From Anaeromusa acidaminophila DSM 3853 (lineage in GTDB: Bacteria; Bacillota; Negativicutes; Anaeromusales; Anaeromusaceae), in NCBI RefSeq assembly GCF_000374545.1, contig NZ_KB894610.1:1-36848 (forward strand): a stretch of DNA of 36,848 nt, given 5' to 3'. The first letter of the stretch is position 1, and each line of letters starts with the position of its first letter. A model generated the notes under the pieces. That model had not been told where the DNA came from. It searched no databases and saw nothing but the letters and a program-made list of their open reading frames with translations. Below, in pieces: positions 1-7,455 of this stretch. Made by a program: the position numbers and the translations under genes.

Positions 1-245
1 TATTTTCCCAATCCCCCTTAGAAATGGACACTCAAACCTTGCGTTCACCAAACTCAGGTTAAACCTCATATCCGGTTGCCATTGCGGTTCTAGTCGTGCC
101 CTTTAGCCTTTGGGCAACTTACCGCTTTTCTGCCGTACTCTGTTCCCGTGTCAGCTTTCGCCTTTCGGTTAGGCAGATTGGCTCACCCATGATTGTGGGT
201 GGTAGTTCCTTATCCTACTTTTAATGACGCCCTATCTGGGCGTAC
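1..245 (-). mobile_element. Group II intron, 5' part (class IIA, LtrB-like)
   Basis: The portal reading frame stops matching its family exactly where a group II intron 5' end begins, reading leftward from 245. The intron starts GTACG (consensus GUGYG) and continues CGCCCAGATAGGG, then shows blocks such as CCTAACCGAAAGGCGAAAG, ACGGGAACAGAG and TGAACGCAAG in the order I recall from domain I of the lactococcal Ll.LtrB intron. Exon bases 254-259 (TCTTGG on the minus strand) can pair fully, with two G-U pairs, with intron bases 16-21 (CTAAGG), which lie where Ll.LtrB has EBS2. This supports an IBS2-EBS2 pair, with IBS1 at 246-251. EBS1, the reverse transcriptase gene and domain V lie outside the window. 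Confidence 0.88.
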
Positions 246-989
246 GCCTTCTTCCAAGACGGCCACCCTGTGAGCATTACTGCTGCCCTGATACACGGCG
301 TTCCAGCTCTCCCGGATGCGCGCCGGGTCTTTGACAACTCCAGGATGCTCCAATACTCCACCAGGATTAGCCCCATTGGCGAAAAACTTAGCGCCGTATT
401 CCTCGGTGGCAATCGCCATTCCGATGGCATTTTTAGCCATAGCAATGGGCGAGTAGCCGATAAGCCCGTCAAAGCCTAGCCCCGGAATATGGAGCACTTC
501 GTAATTGCGCAATATAAATATCTGGCCATCTTTTTCATATTGGTAGTATAGGATTCCCTGATCCGTCCGGTTAACCAGCATTTTGTTTGGCAAAAGCGGG
601 TACAACCCGACCACTCTGCCCCGCCCGTCCCGAATGATCTGCGCATAGGCATTGCCCCATAATAAAAGATGACCCATCAGTGTTTCGCGAAACACGAATG
701 AGGTCATCTCGGGGTTTGGCTCGCTATGGAGCCGATAGTATATGGGATGGTCGATGGCTTTTTCTTTGCCGTTGGCTGTATAACGATATGTGTGCATCGG
801 CAAAGAAGCAATTGTCTCCGCTAGGATTCTAACGCAAGCATAGACTGCTGTGGTTTGCAGCGCCGTTCGCTCATTTACCGTCTTGCCGCTGGAGCTTGAG
901 CCAAAGAAAAAGCTGTAAGCGCTGCCCCAGAAGCTGTTTTGCGGACTGGCTCTTGTTTGAAAAAATCTTGATAGAAATGGAATTTTCAT
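246..989 (-). CDS. Phage portal protein (HK97 type), 5' exon, interrupted by intron
   Basis: This encodes the first 248 residues of an HK97-type portal, the ring at the capsid vertex through which DNA is packaged and ejected. Family hallmarks seen are the N-terminal VYACVRILAETIASLP helix (about residues 50-65), LLLWGNAYAQIIRD (about 108-121), a central YYQYEKDGQ strand and the LEHPG segment. Family members run to roughly 400 residues and continue after EEG with a further core, so this is about 60 % of the protein. The intron enters between codons 248 and 249 (phase 0). Without splicing the frame gains 11 unrelated residues and stops at 210. The start at 989 has AGGAGGTG just upstream. The gene lies downstream of the large terminase, the usual order, separated by the toxin-antitoxin insert. 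Exon 2 should lie to the left. Confidence 0.9.
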
Positions 990-1013
990 GAGTCACCTCC
1001 TAAAAATGGGCAT

Positions 1014-1047
1014 GAAAAAAGCACCTGTAAATAAATACAGATGCTTT
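1014..1047 (-). terminator. Intrinsic terminator after the toxin gene
   Basis: Read leftward, 1047-1018 forms AAAGCATCTGTA, a six-base loop, then TACAGGTGCTTT: an 11-pair stem with one mismatch, followed directly by a T run. It closes the toxin-antitoxin unit before the portal gene. Confidence 0.75.
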
Positions 1048-1064
1048 AAAGCGCTTATAATACA

Positions 1065-1373
1065 TCATATTAACTTCGTGTAATCCTGCGCACCATAGAA
1101 AAAACGCATAATACTAACCGTTTTAGACTCTTCACTGATTTTATACACAAGCACGTAATTCTTAATTACCGCTTTCCGGTACCCTTCTTCCCCCAGCCGC
1201 CTATCTTGGCACCGTTCGTACATCATCGGGGTACTTTTCAAAAATCCGTAACAAGCTGTCACTTCATCAAGAAAATCTCCAGCTGCTTTAGAGTTGGACA
1301 ATTGTACGACGATGTACGAAACAATGCGATCCAAGTCTTGATGTGCAAGTTCTGTTATGACCAGCTTATACAT
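1065..1373 (-). CDS. RelE/ParE family toxin of a type II toxin-antitoxin pair
   Basis: This 102-residue protein matches the RelE/ParE plasmid stabilisation fold: an N-terminal helix pair (AHQDLDRIVSYIV), a middle stretch ending MYERCQDRRLGEEGYRKAVIKNYVLVYKI, and the closing strand VSIMRFFYGAQDY. Arg and Lys in YRKAVIKNY and the terminal RFFYGAQDY are where such toxins keep their active or gyrase-contact residues. Relatives either cut ribosome-bound mRNA (RelE) or poison gyrase (ParE); the sequence does not decide which. The start codon lies inside the end of the antitoxin gene (8-nt overlap), so the two are translationally coupled. GC is about 37 % in a hand-counted line, well below the phage genes around it, suggesting later arrival. 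A strong terminator follows. Confidence 0.88.
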   Translation of the reverse strand: MYKLVITELAHQDLDRIVSYIVVQLSNSKAAGDFLDEVTACYGFLKSTPMMYERCQDRRLGEEGYRKAVIKNYVLVYKISEESKTVSIMRFFYGAQDYTKLI

Positions 1374-1626
1374 TATATTTTTCTCTTAGGCTTTTTAACG
1401 AACTGTCACCATCAAGCATTTTTCCTTCTGCTTGTTGTTTTTCAGCTTCAGCAAGTTTGCTATAAACATCAAGCATAGCCATCTTCTCTTCGTACATTTT
1501 TATGCTCATGATTACCATGTCTCCATAACCGTTTTTCGTAACAAAAATAGGTTCGTTGGCTGCGTGGCACCTTTGTGATATTTCGCTGGTATTTTTCAAA
1601 TCCCGAATCGGAATGATTTGTGGCAT
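1366..1626 (-). CDS. Phd/YefM family antitoxin
   Basis: This 86-residue protein begins MPQIIPIRDLKNTSEISQRC, the N-terminal DNA-binding fold of Phd/YefM antitoxins, followed by EPIFVTKNGYGDMVIMS, another family hallmark. The C-terminal half is charged and helical and would wrap the toxin. An in-frame ATG two codons upstream (1632) is only 3 nt from the GGGGG ribosome site, whereas the ATG at 1626 is 9 nt away, so I chose the latter. Such antitoxins neutralise the toxin and repress their own promoter with it. Two copies of GGTATAATT, 11 bp apart in the promoter just upstream, could be the operator. Confidence 0.87.
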   Translation of the reverse strand: MPQIIPIRDLKNTSEISQRCHAANEPIFVTKNGYGDMVIMSIKMYEEKMAMLDVYSKLAEAEKQQAEGKMLDGDSSLKSLREKYNV

Positions 1627-1651
1627 AATCATCAGCCCCCTTTATGGCTTA

Positions 1652-1681
1652 ATTATACCACAATTATACCGCAATGCTCAA
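1652..1681 (-). promoter_or_regulatory. Promoter and possible operator of the toxin-antitoxin pair
   Basis: On the minus strand TTGAGC (1681-1676) is followed after 18 nt by a perfect TATAAT (1657-1652), about 25 nt ahead of the antitoxin start. The motif GGTATAATT occurs twice (1651-1659 and 1662-1670); one copy contains the -10 box and the other lies in the spacer, as expected for autorepression. Confidence 0.65.
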
Positions 1682-1699
1682 CGATTACATATTTGAAAA

Positions 1700-3307
1700 T
1701 TACACAAACAAAATCCCTCTTTCGTCATAAACGCTTTCGACAACTCCTCCGCCAATGGTAGCTCTTGCAAGCCCCATGACAAGCGCAACCACGCCATCAA
1801 TCTTTTCAGTAGATTTCTTTTTGTTGGGTTTGATGTTGCCCGCTGCGTCCTGATCAACGATGACGTTCGCCATGTTCCAGTCGAGTACAGGATGGCGGCC
1901 GTGTCGAATCCGGCCTTCCATAACGAACTGATAAAAGTCCTTTGATGGAGGCGACATCGATATAAAGCCTTGACCAAAAGGAAATACCACAAAGCCGTGT
2001 TCGGCTCCCAGTTCCTCAAGATCTCGACGTATTTTCTCCGCCCCATAGCGATCATAGGCAATCTCACGGATGCGGAAACGCTCCGTAAGCTTGGCGATGA
2101 ACGCCACGATGTAGTCGTAGTCCACGACATTGCCCTCGGTGGTGTTGAACACGCCCATCTTCTTCCACACGGCATACGGAACGTGATCGCGGCGCGTGCG
2201 CAAGTCAATCACATCCTCCGGCAGCCAATAGAACGGCAAGATTGTGTACTTCGTGTCGCCCGGTCCGGGTGGAAATACCAGAACAAGCGCGGTCAAGTCA
2301 CCTGTAGAAGACAAATCCAGGCCACAGTAGCATTCACGCCCCTCGTAGTCCTCCGGATTCAAATTCTCACCGCAGACATCCCATTTGTCCATCGGCATCC
2401 ACCTAATATCGGCGTTGCACCACTCATTTAAGCGAAACTGCCGAAAGTGCATCTCCTCGGCGGGATTCTGTTTGGCTTGTTCATAGGCAGCTTGCACCGT
2501 CTCCATGGGAATGGTCACGCCGATAGATGGGTTTACGCGCCGCCATATGCGCTCATCCTCCCAGTCGTCATCTTCTTCAATGCCGAAAACGGCGGGGTAA
2601 AAGGCTGGATCTATTTTCGATCCGTCCATCACCGCCTTCGCCTTGCAGTGAATTTCATAGCAAATCGAGGTTTTATCGCGCCCCGCCGTGGTAATAAGAA
2701 AGTAAAGAGGTTGCCGCCTGGCGTCGCCTGTGTACTTGGTCATGGTATCGAATAATTCACGGGTCTGCTGGGCGAACAGTTCGTCGAAGATAAGCCCGGA
2801 TACGTTGAAGCCCTGCTTGGATTTCGTTTCTGAGGACAGCACCCGATAGAAGCTATTCGTATGGGGAAAGATGATCCGCTTGGTGGAGGGTATGAGTTTG
2901 GATAGATTTCGCAAATCGCCGCACTGCTCCACCATAGCCTTGGCGGTATTGAACACGATGCTCGCCTGGTTGATATCTGCGGCGCAAGAATAGACCTCTG
3001 CGCCTGCTTCGCCGTCAGCAAACAGAAGATACAGGGCGATCGCCGCTGCAAGCTCCGACTTGCCGTTTTTCTTGCCGACCTCAACGTAGGCGGTACGAAA
3101 CTGCCGATAACCGTCCGCATCCACAATGCCGAAAATGTCTCTAATAATCTGCTCTTGCCACGGCATCAGGTGGAATGGCTTCCCGTACCACTCGCCTGTG
3201 GTATGCTTGAGCATTTGAATGAAGCCCACCGCAAAGTCGGCTCTGCGCTTATCGTAGTGACTTGTCGGCAGCATCAGTTTTGTCGGCGTATATTTGTAAG
3301 CGCCCAT
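1700..3307 (-). CDS. terL: Phage terminase large subunit (Terminase_1 type)
   Basis: This 535-residue protein is the ATP-driven motor and nuclease that packages phage DNA into the prohead. The N-terminal ATPase has a Walker A-like loop VGKKNGKSE (about residues 77-85) and a Walker B LIFDE (about 172-176), followed by the coupling motif LITTAGRD. The C-terminal RNase H-like nuclease begins GLDLSSTGDLTAL (about 329-341), with the first catalytic Asp, and a second acidic site around AYDRYGAEKI (about 417-426). Length and motif order are normal for the HK97-type Terminase_1 family. ATG at 3307 is 7 nt from GGGAGG; a TTG just before it is less likely. The small terminase is four genes upstream, an unusually wide separation filled by a methyltransferase and accessory genes. 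Confidence 0.95.
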   Translation of the reverse strand: MGAYKYTPTKLMLPTSHYDKRRADFAVGFIQMLKHTTGEWYGKPFHLMPWQEQIIRDIFGIVDADGYRQFRTAYVEVGKKNGKSELAAAIALYLLFADGEAGAEVYSCAADINQASIVFNTAKAMVEQCGDLRNLSKLIPSTKRIIFPHTNSFYRVLSSETKSKQGFNVSGLIFDELFAQQTRELFDTMTKYTGDARRQPLYFLITTAGRDKTSICYEIHCKAKAVMDGSKIDPAFYPAVFGIEEDDDWEDERIWRRVNPSIGVTIPMETVQAAYEQAKQNPAEEMHFRQFRLNEWCNADIRWMPMDKWDVCGENLNPEDYEGRECYCGLDLSSTGDLTALVLVFPPGPGDTKYTILPFYWLPEDVIDLRTRRDHVPYAVWKKMGVFNTTEGNVVDYDYIVAFIAKLTERFRIREIAYDRYGAEKIRRDLEELGAEHGFVVFPFGQGFISMSPPSKDFYQFVMEGRIRHGRHPVLDWNMANVIVDQDAAGNIKPNKKKSTEKIDGVVALVMGLARATIGGGVVESVYDERGILFV

Positions 3308-3329
3308 CAATGAACCTCCCTTTACGGCA

Positions 3330-3359
3330 ATAAAAAAAGGCCTCCGTATGGGAAGCCTT
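3330..3359 (-). terminator. Terminator between DUF4314 gene and terL
   Basis: Leftward, 3359-3337 forms AAGGCTTCC, a five-base loop, then GGAGGCCTT (nine positions, one mismatch), followed by seven T. It looks like a good intrinsic terminator in the middle of the late operon and may attenuate terL expression. Confidence 0.65.
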
Positions 3360-3381
3360 GAAAATATCAGACGGCAAAGCT

Positions 3382-3615
3382 CTACACTTTGCGGAAGCTG
3401 TCAATGTTGGGAATAAGGCTTAATTGGCTGCCCGAATCCCAGGCCATGCCGATTTGCCCCGCGTCCTCCACGAAGCCCACCGTGCCGCGGTCACCAGCCC
3501 TTAGCGTAGAATACGGGTCGTCCATTGCAATTAATTCGAGCCTCGTCCCCTTTGGATATTGCTTTCGTATCCGTTCGACCTGCTCTCGTGTGGGAAATCC
3601 GTTATGCTTGCTCAT
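3382..3615 (-). CDS. DUF4314 family small phage protein
   Basis: This 77-residue protein matches the DUF4314 pattern: an N-terminal helix (TREQVERIRKQYPKGTRLEL), then a compact beta domain with RAGDRGTVGFVEDAGQIGMAWDSG and the closing LSLIPNIDSFRKV. The family is found beside terminase genes in Bacillota prophages; the SH3-like pattern suggests a small binding domain, but no function is established that I know of. The start has GGAGG 8 nt upstream, lying inside the end of the preceding gene (14-nt overlap). A terminator follows. Confidence 0.75.
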   Translation of the reverse strand: MSKHNGFPTREQVERIRKQYPKGTRLELIAMDDPYSTLRAGDRGTVGFVEDAGQIGMAWDSGSQLSLIPNIDSFRKV

Positions 3616-4453
3616 CAGCCTGGCCTCCGTTTCTGCGACTTGCCTGCATGGCGGCGTAACTTGCGTTATTCGGAAAACTCGCGTTGCCGGAAAGGTTGCG
3701 GCAGAGCCATTTCCTTACCGCACCGAACTCCCCGCCGTTCATTCCAAGGCGTACCAGGAACGTTCGCATGGCAAATTTTTCACTCTCCACCTCCCGCTCC
3801 GCCGCCGTTACCCGCTGGTGTTTCTTGGCGTAGTTGACAAAGGCGGTGGAAAGTTGGCTATAAAATATCCCTACACCGGCTTCTTCCGAGTAGGGATATA
3901 AAAACTGGAGCGTTTCGCCGTTGTCATGAACCGAGAGCGGTCTGCCGAGCGCCTTGGTCAGCAGCATTCGTTTGCTCTCGACCAATTTCAAGAGGTTCTG
4001 CACCTTTGCGTCGGTCAATCCGCTTTTGGGAATCTCGATCGCAAAGGCATCGCAAGCGGAGACGCTAAAATCCGCTTGGCCGGTGAAAGATTCAGGGCAG
4101 TCGTCCGCCTGCATTCCATTTTCACCTTGAACATCCTCACGGCGTTCTTTGCCAAGCCCCAGTTCCTCTCGTTCGGTCATTTGCAGTTCCTCCAAGGAGG
4201 GCGTTGCGCCTATTTCACTCTCTTCCTCATAAGCACACTCTACCGCCTCAAAGTCGTGGAGGCCTTGAAGGTCAGCCACAAGTTCAAAGTTGTCTGCTCC
4301 CGTGAGCACCCCGTTTTTATCAATGTTGTATCCGCCCACTTCGTAGGCGAAGGTCGGCGCTCCGAGGTAATTGGTCGGGGCATTTAGCTCTTGGCTGATC
4401 GCACTTACCAGGGCTTTTCTCTTCGGACCTGTTACGTTGTAGTTGATTCTCAT
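3602..4453 (-). CDS. Phage 'virulence-related protein' (function unknown)
   Basis: This 283-residue protein begins MRINYNVTGPKRKALVSAIS, with GAPTFAYEVGGYNIDKNG soon after. That start is shared by a family in Bacillota prophages usually labelled virulence-related protein, without evidence of virulence. The middle (about residues 70-125) is acidic and low in complexity. The C-terminal half holds a helical segment (LTDAKVQNLLKLVESKRMLLTKAL) and a stretch around FLYPYSEEAGVGIFYSQLSTAFVNYAKKHQRVTA that resembles a conserved domain. The open frame extends upstream, but ATG 4453 has GGAGG about 9 nt away and starts with the family consensus. It lies between the methyltransferase and DUF4314 genes, so a role in packaging or DNA handling is only a guess. 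Confidence 0.65.
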   Translation of the reverse strand: MRINYNVTGPKRKALVSAISQELNAPTNYLGAPTFAYEVGGYNIDKNGVLTGADNFELVADLQGLHDFEAVECAYEEESEIGATPSLEELQMTEREELGLGKERREDVQGENGMQADDCPESFTGQADFSVSACDAFAIEIPKSGLTDAKVQNLLKLVESKRMLLTKALGRPLSVHDNGETLQFLYPYSEEAGVGIFYSQLSTAFVNYAKKHQRVTAAEREVESEKFAMRTFLVRLGMNGGEFGAVRKWLCRNLSGNASFPNNASYAAMQASRRNGGQADEQA

Positions 4454-4574
4454 GGTATAAACCTCCGATTTCCTCTTGATTCCGAAGGCTTTTGGTTGCC
4501 TTCCGGTGATTACATACATCACTCTAAAAGGCTGTAATAGCAAGAGTTATTTGCAATTGGCGATGAAGCAATGT

Positions 4575-5831
4575 CTATTGGCGGCCGGCGACTTCTTTCA
4601 CCAAATCGGCATACCGCAGCACTTCACCGTCCCGCTCGCAGGTAATGTCTTCGCCGCCATTTTGTTTGAATTCAGCGTAGCGGCGCAAAATAACCGAAGC
4701 GTATTTTTCGTCAAGCTCAAGCATATGGCAGATTCGGTCGGCTTGTTCGCAAGCGATGAGCGTACTGCCCGAACCTCCAAAGGTATCAAGGACGATGCCG
4801 TTGGCCTGGCTGCTGTTCTTTATCGGATATGCGAGTAGGTCCAGGGGCTTACTCGTGGGGTGATCGCTGTTCTTTTGGGGCTTGGCGAAGTTCCAGATGG
4901 TAGCTTCGCTGCGTCCCGCGTACCATTTGTGCGTTCCTGTTTTGAGCCAGCCATAGAGAATCGGCTCGTGTTGCCATTGATACGGCGAGCGTCCCATGAC
5001 AAAGCTGTCCTTGGCCCAAATGCAAGTGCCGCTAAGATGAAAGCCTGCTTCGCGGAAGGCCCGCCGGAAGTTTTCACCCTCGGTATCAGCATGAAAGATA
5101 TACGCCGAGCCGCCGCTTTCCAGATTGTCCGCCAAGCTGCGAAACGCCGCGAGCAGGAAGCTGTAAAACGGCTCCGATTTTTGGCTGTCGTTTTTTATCT
5201 TCAGCCCGCTCGCTGACTCAAAGCCCACGTTGTACGGCGGATCGGTCAGAACAAGGTTCGCCTTGCGACCATCCATCAGCTTTTTCACAGTATCGGCGTC
5301 GGTGGCGTCACCGCATATCAGTCTGTGCCGACCGAGGGTCCAAACATCGCCGGATAACACAAACGCCGCCTGTTCAAGGGCGGCGGTAAGATCAAAGTCG
5401 TCGTCTTGCACATCTTCGCCATCGGCGGCGAAGAGTTTCTCAATTTCGTCCAAACCAAAGCCAGTGAGTTCAAGGTCAAAACCGAGGTCTTTCAACTCTC
5501 CGAATTCGAGAGCCAAAAGCTGCTCATCCCAGCCGGCGTTTAAGGCTAGTCGGTTATCGGCGAGGATGTAAGCGCGTTTTTGCGCGTCCGTCAGGTGCTC
5601 TGCAAACACGCATGGCACTTGCGTTACGCCTTCGGCTTTGGCGGCAAGCACCCGTCCGTGTCCTGCGATGATGTTCAAATCTTTATCCACGATGATGGGA
5701 TTAACGAATCCAAACTCGCGGAGCGAAGAGCGCAGCTGCAAAATCTGCTCCTTGCTGTGGGTCCGGGCGTTCCTTGCGTATGGGATAAGGAGATCAATAT
5801 CTACCTTTTCAAATCGCTCTGTGGTCTGCAT
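4575..5831 (-). CDS. ParB-like nuclease domain / DNA methyltransferase fusion
   Basis: This 418-residue protein joins two domains. Residues about 8-135 form a ParB/Srx-like domain (LLIPYARNARTHSKEQI, then IIAGHGRVLAAK). Residues about 155-385 form an amino-methyltransferase with the catalytic DPPY (197-200), a middle region that would read the target, and the SAM-binding FGGSGSTL (351-358). Catalytic motif before SAM motif is the beta-class order, so it probably makes N6-methyladenine or N4-methylcytosine. Phages carry such orphan enzymes to hide their DNA from restriction. Here one sits in the same element as a BREX methyltransferase, so the element could modify its DNA in two ways. It lies just after the small terminase gene. 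Confidence 0.9.
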   Translation of the reverse strand: MQTTERFEKVDIDLLIPYARNARTHSKEQILQLRSSLREFGFVNPIIVDKDLNIIAGHGRVLAAKAEGVTQVPCVFAEHLTDAQKRAYILADNRLALNAGWDEQLLALEFGELKDLGFDLELTGFGLDEIEKLFAADGEDVQDDDFDLTAALEQAAFVLSGDVWTLGRHRLICGDATDADTVKKLMDGRKANLVLTDPPYNVGFESASGLKIKNDSQKSEPFYSFLLAAFRSLADNLESGGSAYIFHADTEGENFRRAFREAGFHLSGTCIWAKDSFVMGRSPYQWQHEPILYGWLKTGTHKWYAGRSEATIWNFAKPQKNSDHPTSKPLDLLAYPIKNSSQANGIVLDTFGGSGSTLIACEQADRICHMLELDEKYASVILRRYAEFKQNGGEDITCERDGEVLRYADLVKEVAGRQ

Positions 5832-5834
5832 AAA

Positions 5835-6335
5835 TTAAAACCCCCTGTTTGTAAGCAGTTCCAAGAAGGCGTTCTTCTCTTCGTTCTGATTGCCGCTATA
5901 TCGATTGATGATTTGCATAATCAGGTTGAAGTCGGCTTGCATGGCCTTATAATACCCTTGCCCCGCTGTGACATACGGTGAGAGCTTCAGCTCCTTGGTC
6001 ATGCGTCCGATTTTGCGGTTCATCGCTTCGCAGGCGAGAAAGCCCTGCCTGTTCAGCACGTAATCCGTTATCGTCTGCGGAGCGACCAAGCCGTCACAGC
6101 CGCGCGCCGCAATGTATTCTTCGATCTCTGCTCGCAAAATGTCCGCCGCGGGAACTTCCTTTTCGCATTCCTTCATCGCCATGGAAAAGTAGTCTGCCAT
6201 GACATTTTGCGATGTGATCTTTTTGACGACCGGTTTCAAAATAGCCGCCTTGGCCGTAGCTTTGCCTTCAAGCTTCTTGTCGATGGGATGTTTCCGAGGA
6301 CGGCCTGCCCCCGGACGGTAGCCGCCGCTGGGCAT
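5835..6335 (-). CDS. terS: Phage terminase small subunit (P27-like)
   Basis: This 166-residue protein starts MPSGGYRPGAGRPRKHP, a basic glycine-rich opening common in P27-type small terminases, followed by helices around VMADYFSMAMKECEKE, a middle segment with DYVLNRQGFLACEAMNRKIG, and YYKAMQADFNLIMQIINRYSG near the end. The small terminase recognises the packaging site and loads the large subunit. A GTG three codons upstream overlaps the ribosome site; ATG 6335 lies 8 nt after GAGG and gives the family start. The assignment rests on overall pattern and position after HNH, and is less certain than that of the large subunit. Confidence 0.7.
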   Translation of the reverse strand: MPSGGYRPGAGRPRKHPIDKKLEGKATAKAAILKPVVKKITSQNVMADYFSMAMKECEKEVPAADILRAEIEEYIAARGCDGLVAPQTITDYVLNRQGFLACEAMNRKIGRMTKELKLSPYVTAGQGYYKAMQADFNLIMQIINRYSGNQNEEKNAFLELLTNRGF

Positions 6336-6349
6336 AAGCGTCACCTCGT

Positions 6350-6385
6350 TTTGATTTTGATTTTTTGATTTTTGATTTTTGAAAA
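6350..6385. repeat. Short T-rich tandem repeat before terS
   Basis: Imperfect tandem copies of TTTGATTT with a period of 6-8 bases lie upstream of the small terminase start. On the coding strand this is an unstructured A-rich (CAAAAAT) leader, which could aid ribosome entry. Phages sometimes keep packaging-site repeats near terS, but nothing here shows that. Confidence 0.45.
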
Positions 6386-6423
6386 ACTCACGCGCAAGGC
6401 CGGGCGCGCTCTCCCACTAAAAA

Positions 6424-6443
6424 GCGGTAGAGAATCAAACCGC
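6424..6443 (-). terminator. Weak terminator-like hairpin after HNH gene
   Basis: Leftward, GCGGT, a ten-base loop and ACCGC are followed by five T. The stem is short, so this is only a candidate. Confidence 0.3.
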
Positions 6444-6461
6444 CCCTCCCTTTTCAAACAA

Positions 6462-6821
6462 TCAAAAATAGTCGCCTTGCTTGGCGTGCAGTCGGCTATG
6501 ACATTCTTGGCAGAGTGCCATCAGGTTGACCCACTCGTTCTTGCCGCCATCCGCTAACTTCTTCTTATGATGAACCATCTGCGCCGGCGTAAGCCTGCCG
6601 GCTTTCTTGCACAACTCACAAAGAGGATTCGCGGCTAGAAACGCCGCCCGAAGCCTCGCCCAAGACCTGCCGTAGCGTTTGCTCGTGACAGGATCGCGTT
6701 CAAATTGGTTGTAGCGTTTGGCTTCCTCCTTCGCGTGTTCCTCGCAGTACCGTCTGTTTGTCAGCTTGCGGCAGCCAGGGTGAACACAGGGTTTCTTCGC
6801 TTTGTATGGCACGATGGCCAC
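6462..6821 (-). CDS. HNH endonuclease
   Basis: This 119-residue protein carries an HNH nuclease: LCELCKKAG (first zinc CxxC pair), MVHHKKKLADGGKNEWVNLMALCQECHSRLH (catalytic HH, the Asn, the second CxxC and final His), at about residues 71-114. A second Cys/His-rich patch (CVHPGCRKLTNRRYCEEH) lies near the N terminus. HNH proteins beside terminase genes are needed for cos-site cutting and packaging in several phages, such as HK97 gp74. That matches this place, directly upstream of terS. GGAGG lies a few nt from the ATG. It is the first late gene after the DUF1492 regulator. Confidence 0.92.
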   Translation of the reverse strand: MAIVPYKAKKPCVHPGCRKLTNRRYCEEHAKEEAKRYNQFERDPVTSKRYGRSWARLRAAFLAANPLCELCKKAGRLTPAQMVHHKKKLADGGKNEWVNLMALCQECHSRLHAKQGDYF

Positions 6822-6841
6822 CTCCTTCGGGGCACAACAAA

Positions 6842-6871
6842 AGCCCCGCAGGATGGCTCCCGCGAGGCTCG
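6842..6871 (-). terminator. Candidate terminator between early and late genes
   Basis: Leftward, AGCCTCGC and GCGGGGCT pair over eight positions with one mismatch, followed by TTTTG. It lies in the 187-nt gap after the DUF1492 gene, where early transcription could end. The rest of this gap (6872-7008) is AT-richer and should hold the late promoter. I see an inverted repeat TGATA-N5-TATCA around 6891-6905 but no clear -35/-10 pair. Confidence 0.4.
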
Positions 6872-7008
6872 TTTTAGTTTACTTTCGCTATGATACACTA
6901 TATCACGTTTACCCTTGGACAAACAGAGACTTTTCCGGACATCTTTAGGACCTTCCCGCAACCCCTTCCGACACGTTTGGCGGGCCGCTCGTGCTGGCTT
7001 TATCGACT

Positions 7009-7455
7009 TTAGCTCCCATCGCAGTCGCCCTTTCGCAAAATAGCATCGACTTGCTCTAAGGCGTAGCCATGCATCCGTGTTACCTGCCGATAGACATAGC
7101 CCAGTTCGGCGGCGACCTCTTCCCACGTTTTCATGCATAAATACTTGAGTTCCAAAAGCGACTGGTACTCGGGGCGCTCCACCCGTTTAATGACTGCCAT
7201 CACTTCTTGCTTGGTGTTGATGAGTTCGTCGATGTCGGCGTTTATTTCCGATTCCAATTCCATCATTTTGCAGATAACCGCCTCCATCCGATGCGTGTTG
7301 GGCGTGGCACTTCTCGGCATATCGGATAAGGTAGCCGTGGCTTTGGTCGCAAGTTCGCGAAGCGACTGCACCTGCTCGAGCTTGGAATTAATCCTCTGGT
7401 TAATGTGCCGCGCCTGTTGCAGGAATTCTTTTGCCGATACGGATTTAGGCTTCAT
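7009..7455 (-). CDS. DUF1492 / ArpU-like late transcription regulator
   Basis: This 148-residue protein has a long N-terminal coiled-coil-like region (residues about 10-95) and a C-terminal sigma region-4-like helix-turn-helix (LELKYLCMKTWEEVAAELGY, then YRQVTRMHGYALEQV). This is the layout of the DUF1492 family, related to ArpU-type regulators, which are usually the last early gene and switch on late genes. Its place fits: it lies just upstream of the gap before the HNH and terminase genes. The start has GGAGG 6 nt upstream and overlaps the SNF2 stop by 4 nt (ATGA), so the two are coupled. Confidence 0.78.
   Translation of the reverse strand: MKPKSVSAKEFLQQARHINQRINSKLEQVQSLRELATKATATLSDMPRSATPNTHRMEAVICKMMELESEINADIDELINTKQEVMAVIKRVERPEYQSLLELKYLCMKTWEEVAAELGYVYRQVTRMHGYALEQVDAILRKGDCDGS

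Noticed and set aside
210-245. Eleven extra residues at the end of the portal frame
   Set aside because: They are translation of intron sequence, not portal protein.
4470-4500. GAAGGC/GCCTTC hairpin before the virulence-related gene
   Set aside because: There is no T run and the stem is short, so it is not a supported terminator.
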